From positions 1 to 34,273 of the forward strand of contig SFKP01000011.1 of assembly GCA_004553715.1 (NCBI GenBank): DNA of 34,273 bases, written 5' to 3'. Made by a program: the position numbers and the translations under genes. The notes below the pieces were generated by a model. It was given only the letters and a program-made list of their open reading frames with translations, searched no databases and was not told where the DNA came from. This DNA is from Clostridiales bacterium (GTDB lineage Bacteria; Bacillota; Clostridia; TANB77; CAG-508). Positions 23,197-33,400 of this stretch are shown here, piece by piece (the first letter of the stretch is position 1; each line of letters begins with the position of its first letter).

Positions 23197-25137
23197 TTGG
23201 AAGAATTAGTTGAAAGCATATTAGATTATATAAGATCAGATTATACAGACTATGCTATTATGATAAACGGAGAATGGGGAAGTGGAAAAACCTATTTTTG
23301 GAATAACAAGATACGAAAACAAATAGATTCTTTAAGACTTAATGGCAAGCAATATACTACAATATATATGTCTTTATATGGTATATCAAACCTAGAAGAG
23401 ATTAGTAAAAAAATATTTATAGAAACAACACAGCTTATGGATAAAAACCTAAAAAAATATATGAATGCAACAGGTCAATTATCAATACCAGAGTATGCGA
23501 AAACTGGATTAGATATGGCTAATTTATTTGGAGTAACACAAAATGGAGACAAAATAGATTATGCAAAATTTTTTTCTACAGATGATAAAGTGTTATGCTT
23601 TGATGACTTAGAGAGAGCTAATGTTGATGTTATTGATATATTAGGATATATTAACAATTTTGTCGAGCATGACCATATAAAAACTATCATAATCTGTAAT
23701 GAAAAAGAGTTATCTACAAAACTAAAAAACAGCAATTTAGAGATGAAAACTTTTATTGCAACATATCTTTTAGATAAAGAAGATAATTTACTAAAAACAG
23801 ATAAGCCAATGGTAGAAAAGATTAGAGACAAAATAGAATATGTTTTTGATAAAGCAAATGAATATGAGAGAATAAAGGAAAAATTAATTGGCGAAACCTT
23901 TGAATATCAGCCAGAATTTAATTATATCATTAATGGAATACTTATGAGGTATGAGAACAATCCAGATTTAATAAAATTCTTAAAAGAAAATACTAACTAT
24001 ATTATTACAACATTTAATCGTAGTGGAACTAGAAACTTAAGAATATTAAAACATGCATTAAATGACTTTAGTAAAATATTTGAAATGGTAAATAAAAACT
24101 ATCCAAACACAAATTATAGAGTATTACAAACAATGCTTATATTTACAATTGCAATATCTTTTGAAATAAAAGCAGGTAAAATTACCAAAGACAAGTTTGT
24201 AAATATTAAAGACAACGAAGAGTATAAATCAATACTGGTATCTTCAAGAATTCTTATGGATAACAGGCAGTTTTATATAAGAGAATTTGATAATAATTAT
24301 TATTATAATTTTAAAGTAGAATATCGTTTCTTTAAATTTATTGAAATGTATGTTAGAACAAGAATTTTTGATATGAAAACCTTTAAGAAAAATATGGAGG
24401 TTATAATAAATACAATAGATACAGAGAAATTACCAGGATATAAAAGACTTATTACTGAAGAATATTGGAAAATTTCAGATGATCAATTCCCAGGAGTTGT
24501 AGAAGATGTGCTTGCAAGTGTTAAAAAAGGCGAAATAGAGCTAATTGACATGGTAAAACTTTTCATATATTTTAGCTATTTTGTAGAGAAAAAATTGATT
24601 GAATATGATATAAAAACTATTAAAAATATTTTCTTCGAAGGTATGAATATTGCATCGCTGAAAGGAACTTATTACCCAAATGCTAAAGAAGAATTAGATG
24701 AAATTTTGGAGGAGAAACAAAATAGTAATATCTTAGAAATAGTAAATCATTTTCATAGTATAAATGAAATGCTAAGAGATAAGATGTATAAGGAACAAGC
24801 AGAAGATTTATTTAAATGCATTCCAATGAAAATGGATAATTTCTATGAAAAATTTGATAGAGAGGCTATGAATAAACCAGTATTCAAATATTATGATATG
24901 CACCAAATGTTCCAAAGGATATCATGTGCAAGCAATGAAGACATAGTTCAAATCAAAGAGAAATTAACTGAAAGAGCAAAGAAAAATAAAGAAGTAGTAA
25001 AATTAGAAATACCTAATTTAATTAGTCTAAAACAAATAATTAATGAATATATAAAAGGTAAAGCAATTAATATAAAAATAGTAATGCTTGAAGAATTCGC
25101 AAAACAATTAGATGAAATAATTAAAGAAAATAGTTAA
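23197..25137 (+). CDS. KAP-like P-loop NTPase
   Basis: 646 residues from TTG 23197, behind AAAGGAGG; in-frame codons further upstream overlap comF and are not favoured. Walker A is GEWGSGKT at residues 25-32 and Walker B is VLCFDDLE near 132-139, followed by a sensor-like TIIICNEKEL strand. The C-terminal 400 residues are helical and charged, with no transmembrane segment. This arrangement resembles KAP or YobI-type P-loop ATPases of the STAND class; some members belong to phage-defence systems, others are uncharacterised. It sits between comF and a hexapeptide protein, with no partner gene that would prove a defence role. Confidence 0.7.
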   Translation: MEELVESILDYIRSDYTDYAIMINGEWGSGKTYFWNNKIRKQIDSLRLNGKQYTTIYMSLYGISNLEEISKKIFIETTQLMDKNLKKYMNATGQLSIPEYAKTGLDMANLFGVTQNGDKIDYAKFFSTDDKVLCFDDLERANVDVIDILGYINNFVEHDHIKTIIICNEKELSTKLKNSNLEMKTFIATYLLDKEDNLLKTDKPMVEKIRDKIEYVFDKANEYERIKEKLIGETFEYQPEFNYIINGILMRYENNPDLIKFLKENTNYIITTFNRSGTRNLRILKHALNDFSKIFEMVNKNYPNTNYRVLQTMLIFTIAISFEIKAGKITKDKFVNIKDNEEYKSILVSSRILMDNRQFYIREFDNNYYYNFKVEYRFFKFIEMYVRTRIFDMKTFKKNMEVIINTIDTEKLPGYKRLITEEYWKISDDQFPGVVEDVLASVKKGEIELIDMVKLFIYFSYFVEKKLIEYDIKTIKNIFFEGMNIASLKGTYYPNAKEELDEILEEKQNSNILEIVNHFHSINEMLRDKMYKEQAEDLFKCIPMKMDNFYEKFDREAMNKPVFKYYDMHQMFQRISCASNEDIVQIKEKLTERAKKNKEVVKLEIPNLISLKQIINEYIKGKAINIKIVMLEEFAKQLDEIIKENS

Positions 25138-25152
25138 AATAAGGAGGAAAAA

Positions 25153-25863
25153 ATGGAAGAATTAAAATTAGAATATTATTTTAAAGAAATGGAAGAGTTC
25201 AGATTTAAAGAGGTTTTTGAAGGCTGCATATATCCTTGGGAAGCACTTACAAATATCAAACTATTTTTACAAAGAGAAGTTGTAGAAAAAGATTTACATG
25301 TAAATAAAGCAGAAGTAGGAGAATTTTGTTCAATAAAAGGAAATTATTTTATAGATGAAGGAACAGTTATTCATCCAAATGTTACAATAGAAGGACCTGT
25401 AATGATAGGAAAAAATGTAGAAATTCAATCAGGAGCATTAATTAGACCAGGCTCAATTATTGGAGACAACTGTGTCGTAGGACATGGTTCTGAAATAAAA
25501 AATACAATAATGCAAAACAAATCTAAAGTAGCAAGTCTTGCTTTTGCAGGAGATACTATTTTAGGAAAATCAACTAGAATTGGAAGCGGAATAATACTTG
25601 CAAATAGAAGATTTGACCAAAAAAATATAGTTATTAAGATAAATGGTGAAAAAATAGATAGTGGTAGAGATTTCTTTGGAGCAATTGTTGGTGACAGCTC
25701 TCGTATAGGTGCAAATGCAGCAACACTTCCAGGAACTATGATAGGTCCATATACTTGGATTTTACCGACATTACAAGTAAGAGGTTTTATCCCAGCAGAA
25801 AAAAGGTTATATCCAAATGAAAATTATAGAATGGAAGACAATCCAAAAATAGAATTAAAATAA
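25153..25863 (+). CDS. Left-handed beta-helix (hexapeptide repeat) protein, nucleotidyl/acyltransferase-like
   Basis: 236 residues. From about residue 55 to 190 it shows hexapeptide repeats (TVIHPNVTIEGPVMIGKNVEI, then GSIIGDNCVVGHGSEI). This matches the C-terminal LbH domain of GlmU-like and sugar-phosphate nucleotidyltransferases, but no N-terminal nucleotidyltransferase domain is present. Conserved NTIM and ASLAFAGDTILG segments suggest an active site, though the substrate is unknown. It starts 15 bp after the NTPase with AAGGAGG and is followed closely by truA. Confidence 0.75.
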   Translation: MEELKLEYYFKEMEEFRFKEVFEGCIYPWEALTNIKLFLQREVVEKDLHVNKAEVGEFCSIKGNYFIDEGTVIHPNVTIEGPVMIGKNVEIQSGALIRPGSIIGDNCVVGHGSEIKNTIMQNKSKVASLAFAGDTILGKSTRIGSGIILANRRFDQKNIVIKINGEKIDSGRDFFGAIVGDSSRIGANAATLPGTMIGPYTWILPTLQVRGFIPAEKRLYPNENYRMEDNPKIELK

Positions 25864-25878
25864 GGCAGATTAAAATAT

Positions 25879-26613
25879 ATGAGAAATATCAAATTAATAA
25901 TAGAATATGATGGAAAAGGCTTTAATGGCTGGCAAAAACAACCTAATAAATTAAATATACAAGGAGAAATTGAAAGAACAATAAAAGAAGTAACTGGTGA
26001 AGAAGTAGAACTTAATGCTTCCGGCAGGACAGATGCTGGGGTTCATGCAATTTCACAGGTTGCAAATTTTAAAACTGAAAGTAATATTGATATAAACAAA
26101 ATTCCACTTGCTTTAAATTCAAAATTAAAAAAGAGTATTATTATAAAGAAGGCAGAAGAAGTAGATTTAAATTTTCATGCAAGATATAATGCAAAAGGAA
26201 AAAAATATAGATACATAATCAATAATTCCTTAGTAGGTTCTGCAATATATAGAGATTTAGAATATAATTTCCCAATAAAGCTAGATGTAGAAAAGATGAA
26301 GCATGCAGCAAAATATTTTGAAGGGGAGCACGACTTTAAAGCTTTTAGATCAAGTGGTACAAGCAATAAAAATTCAGTAAGAGAAATATACAAGGTAGAA
26401 ATAAAAGAAGAAAATGAAAGAATAATATTAGAATTTACCGGAAATGGTTTCTTATATAATATGGTAAGAATAATGGTTGGAACTCTTATGGATGTTGGAC
26501 TAGGAAAAATTAAGCCGGAGAGTATTAAAGATATAATAGACTCAAAAGAGCGTACAAAAGCAGGTAAAACTGCACCAGCACAAGGCTTATACTTAGTAGA
26601 AGTATATTACTAA
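25879..26613 (+). CDS. truA: tRNA pseudouridine synthase A
   Basis: 244 residues. It modifies U38-U40 of tRNA anticodon arms. IEYDGKGFNGWQKQP, the catalytic aspartate D52 in GRTDAGVHA, FHARYNAKGKKYRY and GNGFLYNMVRIMVGTL are all intact. It ends in a long terminator hairpin that also contains the ribosome binding site of the next gene. Confidence 0.97.
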   Translation: MRNIKLIIEYDGKGFNGWQKQPNKLNIQGEIERTIKEVTGEEVELNASGRTDAGVHAISQVANFKTESNIDINKIPLALNSKLKKSIIIKKAEEVDLNFHARYNAKGKKYRYIINNSLVGSAIYRDLEYNFPIKLDVEKMKHAAKYFEGEHDFKAFRSSGTSNKNSVREIYKVEIKEENERIILEFTGNGFLYNMVRIMVGTLMDVGLGKIKPESIKDIIDSKERTKAGKTAPAQGLYLVEVYY

Positions 26614-26622
26614 AATTTGTAT

Positions 26623-26687
26623 AAAAACTCCTATACTTGGAAAAAATACTAAAAATGACTTTTTTCAAGTACTAGGAGGTTTTTTAT
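26623..26687 (+). terminator. Long hairpin terminator that encloses the next gene's ribosome binding site
   Basis: The 5' arm AAAAACTCCTA-TACTTG-AAAAAA pairs with TTTTTT-CAAGTA-CTAGGAGGTTTTT, broken only by single-base bulges, and a T-rich run follows. The AGGAGG at 26674-26679 that should serve TTG 26688 is inside the 3' arm. The element therefore looks like both the truA terminator and a mask over the glucan synthase start. Confidence 0.75.
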
Positions 26688-27527
26688 TTGAAAAAACAAG
26701 CAAATAAAATATTGAATATAAAAGGAGTTGTTTTGGATAATGAACAACTTCAAAATTATATGGAAAAAAATGCGATAAATGATAATATAAATCCTAAATC
26801 AAATATGAATACTTATCCAATATATAGAGTATTAGAAAACTTTAAATTTATAGAAAAAACATATAATTTGTTAACAGAAGCGATAAAGCAAGAAATTGAT
26901 ATATATCCTGCAGGAGAGTGGCTTTTAGACAATTTCTATATTGTTGATGAAACAGTTAAAAAAGTTTCTAAAGAGATTGGAATAAAAAGATATAAAGCTT
27001 TACCAGGTATAGCAGAAGGAAACTACAAAGGCTTTGCGAGAATTTATGTAATTGCAGCAGAAATTGTAGCATATACAGATTGCAAAATAACAGAAGATAC
27101 TTTAAATTTAGCATTAACAGCATATCAAAGAAGAAGAAATTTAAGCATGGAGGAAATTTGGAATTTATCCACTTTTTTACAAATTGCAATAATAGAATAT
27201 ATAAGAGGGATATGTGAAAAAATATATTCTTCACAAATGCAAAAATACAGAGTAGAAAGCATAGTAGAAAGGTTAGTAGAAAAGAAAACTTTAGACAAAC
27301 AAAGATTTAAAAATAAGCAAGATAACTATAAAAGTCAGATAAATAATATTTCTATGAAGTTTCCATTTATTGAATATATGTCGTTCAAGTTAAAAAAATA
27401 TGGAAAGCAAGGGATTCCATATTTAAACATATTAGAAGAACAAGTAAATAAAATGGGAATGACAGTGTCAGAGGTAATAAAAAAAGAACATTACGACATA
27501 GCTTTACGGGAAAGTCCTAATGGGTAA
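26688..27527 (+). CDS. ndvB: Cyclic beta-glucan synthase-like protein, segment 1 (N-terminus)
   Basis: This is the first part of one gene running to the window end. The start is TTG 26688, 8 bases after AGGAGG. It encodes 279 residues, including AGEWLLDNFYIVDETVKKV and YVIAAEIVAYTD, which match the N-terminal region of NdvB/Cgs proteins ahead of the GT84 domain. The frame meets CGG at 27507 and stops at 27525. Skipping C27507 reads ALGKVLMGNSITSIREIS and continues in segment 2 through the expected VGNSITSLR-like motif. Confidence 0.82.
   Translation: MKKQANKILNIKGVVLDNEQLQNYMEKNAINDNINPKSNMNTYPIYRVLENFKFIEKTYNLLTEAIKQEIDIYPAGEWLLDNFYIVDETVKKVSKEIGIKRYKALPGIAEGNYKGFARIYVIAAEIVAYTDCKITEDTLNLALTAYQRRRNLSMEEIWNLSTFLQIAIIEYIRGICEKIYSSQMQKYRVESIVERLVEKKTLDKQRFKNKQDNYKSQINNISMKFPFIEYMSFKLKKYGKQGIPYLNILEEQVNKMGMTVSEVIKKEHYDIALRESPNG
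27507..27509 (+). other. In-frame CGG joining glucan synthase segments 1 and 2
   Basis: Zero frame GCT TTA CGG GAA with a stop five codons later. Skipping C27507 gives GGG AAA GTC CTA ATG GGT AAT TCT, leading into the family motif GNSITS. Confidence 0.8.
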
Positions 27528-30465
27528 TTCTATAACAAGTATAAGAGAAATTTCAAGAATAAATTTTTTAAAGCTATTTGAAGAGATAAATGGTGTAGAA
27601 GAAATTTTAAAAAGTGACCCAGCAGGAATATACTCTAATATGGATTACCAAACAAAGGAATATTACAGAAATAAAGTAAAAGAACTAGCAAACAAAACAA
27701 AAATTTCGGAAAATTATGTAGCTAAAAAAGCTTTGAAATTATGCGAAGATAAGCAAGACAAAAAAGCACATATTGGATATTATTTAATAGGAGATGGGTA
27801 CTTACAACTATTAAAAGAACTAAATATAAAAACAAAACATTTGAAAACTAATGAAGAAAAGGCAAATTTATATATTAATTCTGTTTTTGTAGTTAGTTTT
27901 ATTTTTAGCCTATTTTTAGGAGTAAGTATTTATTATCAATTTAAAAGCCTAGTAATTGCAATACTTACAGTTCTTTTAAGTTATATACCAATATCAGAAA
28001 TATATGTGCAAATTTTAAATTATATATTAGTAAAAAGTGTAAAACCAAAGTTGATTCCGAAAATGGAGCTAAATTCTAATGTACCAGAGAATTTATCTAC
28101 TATGGTGGTAATACCAACAATAATAAATAGCAGAGAAAAAGTACAAGACTTAATGAAGAAAATGGAGGTATATTATTTAGCAAATAAAAGTGAAAACATA
28201 TATTTTACCTTACTTGGAGATTGCACTTCTTCTAAAAATAAAATAGAAGACTTTGATGAAGAAGTTATAGAAGAAGGTATAAAAGAATGTTTACGCTTAA
28301 ACAAAAAATATGCAAATGGAACAAAAGACAAATTCTATTTTGCATATAGAAATAGAACCTGGAATGCAGGAGAGGGCTGCTATTTAGGTTGGGAAAGAAA
28401 AAGGGGATTGCTCTCAGAATTTAATGAATTTCTATTAAAAGGAATAGATAAATTTAAAGTAAATACTATCAAAGAAAAGCTAAATATAAAATATATAATA
28501 ACACTTGATTCTGATACAAATTTAATAGTAAACTCTGCTTTTAAACTAATTGGTGCAATGACACATATTTTAAATAGACCTGTAATAAACGAAAGAAGAA
28601 ATCTAGTAGTAGAGGGACATGGAATAATACAGCCACGAGTAGGAATAGATTTAGAAGCAAGTAGAAAGAGTTTGTTTACAAAAATATATGCAGGACAAGG
28701 TGGAACAGATGTATATACAAATGCCATATCAGATGTATACCAAGACAATTTTGATGAAGGGATATTCACTGGTAAAGGTATATACGACTTAGAAGTTTTT
28801 TATAAAGTGTTAAATGACGAAATTCCTAAAAACACAGTGCTTAGCCATGATTTGTTAGAGGGAAATTACCTAAGATGTGGACTTGCAACAGATATATTAT
28901 TAATAGATGGATACCCTGCAAAATATAATAGTTATATTACAAGATTAGCAAGATGGATTAGAGGAGATTGGCAGTTATTACCTTGGTTAAGTAAAACTAT
29001 AACAATAAAAAATGAAACTAAAAAAAGGAATCCATTAAACAAACTTTCAAAATTTAAAATATTAGATAATTTAAGAAGAAGTTTAACTGAAGTTCTTGCA
29101 ACGATAGCATTAATTCTAGTATTACTTGTAAAAATAATATTAAATAAAAATATGTATAGTTTATTTTTTGTAGCACTTACAGCTGTGCTTATGCCAACTA
29201 TTTTAGATTTATTAAATTATATAATATTTAAAAAAACGCCAGATCCTAATTTTATTTCAGCACATAAAAATATGACTAAAGTTATAAATGTCATTAAGGC
29301 AAGTATAATAAGAGGGATATTAGAAATAGCTGTTCTTCCATATAAGACATATACATTATCATCATCGATTATAAAAACAATTTATAGATTAAAAGTTTCA
29401 AAACAAAATCTATTAGAATGGATGACTGCTGAAGAAGCAGAAAAGCAGAGTAAGAAAGATTTATTATCATATTATAAAAACATGATAATAAATCCTATAG
29501 TTGGTGCATTATTAATATTATTTGGAATTCTTATAAAAAATTATATGTTTTTGCTTTTTGGTATTTTGTTTACAATTGCTCCATATTGTGTATGGTATAT
29601 AAGCAGAGAAATTAAAGAAAAAAAAGCACTAGAGATGATAGATAACAAGGATAAAGAATATATTTTAGAGGTAGGAAAAAGAACATGGCAATTCTTTAAA
29701 GATAATTTAAATGAAAAAAATAACTTTCTAATGCCAGACAATATTCAAGAAGATAGAAAAGAAAGAGTAGCAAATAGGACTTCTCCAACAAATATTGGCC
29801 TTAGCTTATTGGCTGTAATATCTGCTTATGATTTAGGATATTCAGAGCTATCGGAGACAATGAATTTAATTACAAAAATGCTAAAAACAATTGAAAAACT
29901 TCCAAAATGGAATGGACACTTATATAACTGGTATAATACTTTAAATTTAGAGCCACTTAATCCTAAATATATATCAACAGTAGATAGTGGAAATTTTGTA
30001 GGATATTTATACACTTTAAAAACATTTTTAATAAAAAACAATGCTGAAGAATTTCTAATCGAATTGGTCACAAAGCTTATAGTAGATACAAATTTTACAG
30101 TCCTATATGATGACAAAAAAAGATTATTTTCAATCGGCTTTAATATTGATGAAAATAAGCAAACAGATTCGTATTATGATTTATTAGCTTCAGAAGCAAG
30201 ACAGGCAAGTTTAATTGCTATTGCAAAAAAAGATGTGGATGTAAAACATTGGAATGGATTAAGTAGAACTCTAACTAGTTTAAATAAATACAAAGGGTTA
30301 ATATCATGGTCGGGAACTGCATTTGAGTACTTAATGCCAAATGTAAATATAAAAAGATATGAAGGAAGCTTGCTTGATGAATCTTGCAGATTTATGATTA
30401 TGAGCCAAAAAGAATATGCTAAAAAATTACGGTATCCCTTGGGGGATATCAGAAGCAGCATTTAA
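27520..30465 (+). CDS. ndvB: Cyclic beta-glucan synthase-like protein, segment 2 (GT84 and start of glycoamylase domain)
   Basis: The ATG at 27520 lies within the joined frame and need not be a separate start. It has a DPAGIYSNMDYQT motif near residues 34-46 and two membrane segments around 120-170. The GT84 glycosyltransferase has DSD at 330-332, IIQPRVG, SHDLLEGNYLRCG and RWIRGDWQL. More membrane helices follow near 530-570 and 660-700. The glycoamylase-like domain begins at NRTSPTNIGLSLLA. The family makes membrane-bound cyclic beta-1,2-glucans from UDP-glucose. The frame breaks at CGG 30430; the zero frame ends ten codons later. Confidence 0.88.
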   Translation: MGNSITSIREISRINFLKLFEEINGVEEILKSDPAGIYSNMDYQTKEYYRNKVKELANKTKISENYVAKKALKLCEDKQDKKAHIGYYLIGDGYLQLLKELNIKTKHLKTNEEKANLYINSVFVVSFIFSLFLGVSIYYQFKSLVIAILTVLLSYIPISEIYVQILNYILVKSVKPKLIPKMELNSNVPENLSTMVVIPTIINSREKVQDLMKKMEVYYLANKSENIYFTLLGDCTSSKNKIEDFDEEVIEEGIKECLRLNKKYANGTKDKFYFAYRNRTWNAGEGCYLGWERKRGLLSEFNEFLLKGIDKFKVNTIKEKLNIKYIITLDSDTNLIVNSAFKLIGAMTHILNRPVINERRNLVVEGHGIIQPRVGIDLEASRKSLFTKIYAGQGGTDVYTNAISDVYQDNFDEGIFTGKGIYDLEVFYKVLNDEIPKNTVLSHDLLEGNYLRCGLATDILLIDGYPAKYNSYITRLARWIRGDWQLLPWLSKTITIKNETKKRNPLNKLSKFKILDNLRRSLTEVLATIALILVLLVKIILNKNMYSLFFVALTAVLMPTILDLLNYIIFKKTPDPNFISAHKNMTKVINVIKASIIRGILEIAVLPYKTYTLSSSIIKTIYRLKVSKQNLLEWMTAEEAEKQSKKDLLSYYKNMIINPIVGALLILFGILIKNYMFLLFGILFTIAPYCVWYISREIKEKKALEMIDNKDKEYILEVGKRTWQFFKDNLNEKNNFLMPDNIQEDRKERVANRTSPTNIGLSLLAVISAYDLGYSELSETMNLITKMLKTIEKLPKWNGHLYNWYNTLNLEPLNPKYISTVDSGNFVGYLYTLKTFLIKNNAEEFLIELVTKLIVDTNFTVLYDDKKRLFSIGFNIDENKQTDSYYDLLASEARQASLIAIAKKDVDVKHWNGLSRTLTSLNKYKGLISWSGTAFEYLMPNVNIKRYEGSLLDESCRFMIMSQKEYAKKLRYPLGDIRSSI
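30430..30432 (+). other. In-frame CGG joining glucan synthase segments 2 and 3
   Basis: Zero frame AAA TTA CGG TAT. Skipping C30430 gives GGT ATC CCT TGG GGG, i.e. GIPWGISEAAF, a hallmark of the glycoamylase domain. Confidence 0.88.
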
Positions 30466-33400
30466 CTTGAAAGATTTAAATTATAATTATCAATATAAAG
30501 CTTTTGGGGTGCCTTGGTTAGGATTAAAAAGAGGTTTAGAAGAAGATATGGTGGTATCGCCATATTCTGTAGCACTTAGTTTGCAATATGAGCCTGCAGA
30601 AGCAATTTCAAATTTACGAGAATTAGAAAAACAAGACATGTATAGTCAATATGGATTTTATGAATCGATTGATTATACAGCAGAAAGGTTAGATTATGGA
30701 AAAATATGTGAGCCTGTAAAAACATATATGGCACATCATCAAGGTTTAATACTACTCTCAATAAATAATTTAATAAATGATGATATTTTAGTAAAACGAT
30801 TTTCTTTTAATCCAGAAATAGAGGCAGTAGATATATTATTACAAGAAAGAATGCCAGAAAAGGCAATTATAACAAAAGAGAAAAAAGAAAAAGTAGAAAA
30901 AATAAAGATAAAAGACTATGAGAGTTATTCAAAAAAGACTTATACAAAAATAGAAACACGCTTAAAGACTGTAAATGTTATATCAAATGGGAAATATACT
31001 GTTGTATCAACATTAGAAGGAGAAAGTTATAGTAAGTTCGAAAATATCTTAATAAACAGATTTAAAGAGACTTCAGAAGGAAAACAAGGGATATTTTTCT
31101 ATATAAAAAACTTAAGCTTTAACAATATATGGAGCACCGTTCCAGAAAAAAATGAAAACAACAGAATAACTTTTGAACCTAGTAAAACTAAATATGTAAA
31201 GACAGTAGGAAACATAGAAACTGATGAAGAAATAACAGTTGCACCGGATGAAGCAGTTGAAATAAGAAGATTAAAATTAAAAAATATTGGGTTAAATTTT
31301 GAAACATTAGAAGTAACCAGCTATTTTGAACCTGTGCTATCAAGGGCAGAGCAAGACTATGCACATCCTGCATTTAATAATTTATTTCTGAATTTTGAAA
31401 AATTAGATATTGGTGCAATTCTTGTAAAAAGAAATAAAAGAGGTTCATCACAAAAAGAGTATTACTTAGGAGCAAGCTTTTTTACAGAAAGCGAAACAAT
31501 AGGAGATTTAGAATATGAAATAGAAAAAGAAAGATTTATAGGGAAACAAAATAACAAAATTCCAGATATGATAAAATATTCTAAACCATATTCAAAAAAT
31601 AGTGGAATGGTGACAGACCCAGTTATTGCAATGAAAAGGACAATTAAACTATCACCTGGAGAAACAGTTTCTTTAGACTTAATACTTGCAGTAGATGAGC
31701 AAAAGGACAAGGTAATAGACAATTTAAATAAATATCAAAATACTAATGTTATAACGAAAACCTTTGAACTAGCGAAAGCGAAGGTAGAGGCAGAAAATAT
31801 ATATTTAGGAGTAAAAGGGAAAAACATAGAAACTTATCAAAAAATGCTAGGATATTTATTATTCCAAAATCCAACAAACAACGAAAAATTAAAAGCTTTA
31901 CCAAAAAGAATATATTCACAGTCAGAGCTTTGGAAATTTGGAATATCAGGAGATTTACCAATACTACTTGCAAAAATAAAAGATGCAAATGATGTATATA
32001 TAATTTCTGAAATCTTAAAAGCTTATGAATTTTTTAGAACAAAAAATATCAAAATTGATTTAGTTATATTAAATGAAGAAACCAATTCATATGACTACTA
32101 TATTAAATTTGAAATAGAAAATGCAATACAAAACAGGCAAATAGGATATTTAAAAAACCAATTTGGTGGAATATTTATTATAAATCAAAAAGAGTTAAAA
32201 CAAGAAGATATAGATGTTTTAAACTTTAGAGCAAATCTAATTATAGATAGCTCTAGAGGAAGTATTGAAGCAGGACTTAGAGATTTAGAAGAAGAATATT
32301 TAGCGAAAACAAGAGAAATAGAAGAGGAAAAATCAAATATTGTATTAGAAGGAGAACCTTTAAATGAAGATCTTTTAAATTTAAAATACTATAATGAATA
32401 TGGAGGCTTTTCAGAAGATGGTTTTGAATATAAAATGAAGTTTAATAACAACTTAAGTTTACCTACAGTATGGAGTGATATACTTGCAAATCCTAATTTT
32501 GGGACACTTATAACTCAAAATTTAGGTGGGTTTACTTGGTGCAACAATAGTAGATTAAATAGATTATCTAGTTGGTGTAATAATCCAATACAAGATATGC
32601 CATCTGAAATAATTTATTTTAAAAATGCAAAAACAGGCTTAAAATGGAGCTTATCTCAAAACTTAAATGAGGAACCCCAAGAATTTATAGCAACTTATGG
32701 ATTTGGATATACTATATTTAAAACTGTAAAAGATGGAATAAACCAAACTGTGGAAACCTTTGTACCATTAGAAGATAAAATAAAAGTAAATATTATTACT
32801 CTGCAAAACATGGCAGTAGAAACGAAGAAAATAAAGATTATCTATTATATCAAGCCTGTTTTAGGTGAAGATGAAATTCAGACAAATCAATATATAGATG
32901 TAAAAAAAGATGGCAATGTAGTTATTATAAAAAATTTATATAAAAATGACTTTAAAGAAAATATTGCATATATAAGTAGTAGTAAAGAATTAGAATCATT
33001 TACTGGTAAAAAGCGTTTAGTAATGCAAAATGGGAATATAGTTTTTGATAATATGGACAATAAAAGTGGATTAGGAGAAACTTCATGTGCTGCAATAGAA
33101 ATTTCGTTAGAATTAAAGCCATTTGAAACAAAGGAAATTATTTTAAATTTTGGATCTGAAAATAGTATATTAGATGTAAAAAATATGGCATATAAATATT
33201 CAAAAATATCAAATTGCAAGGAAGAACTTAAAAAAGTCAAAAACTATTGGTATGAAATGCTTACAACAATAGATGTAAAAACACCTTTAGAATCAATGAA
33301 TTTAATGCTAAATGGTTGGGCAAATTATCAAACAATAGTCTCGAGACTATGGAGCAGAACAGGTTTTTATCAATCAGGAGGAGCAATAGGTTTTAGAGAC

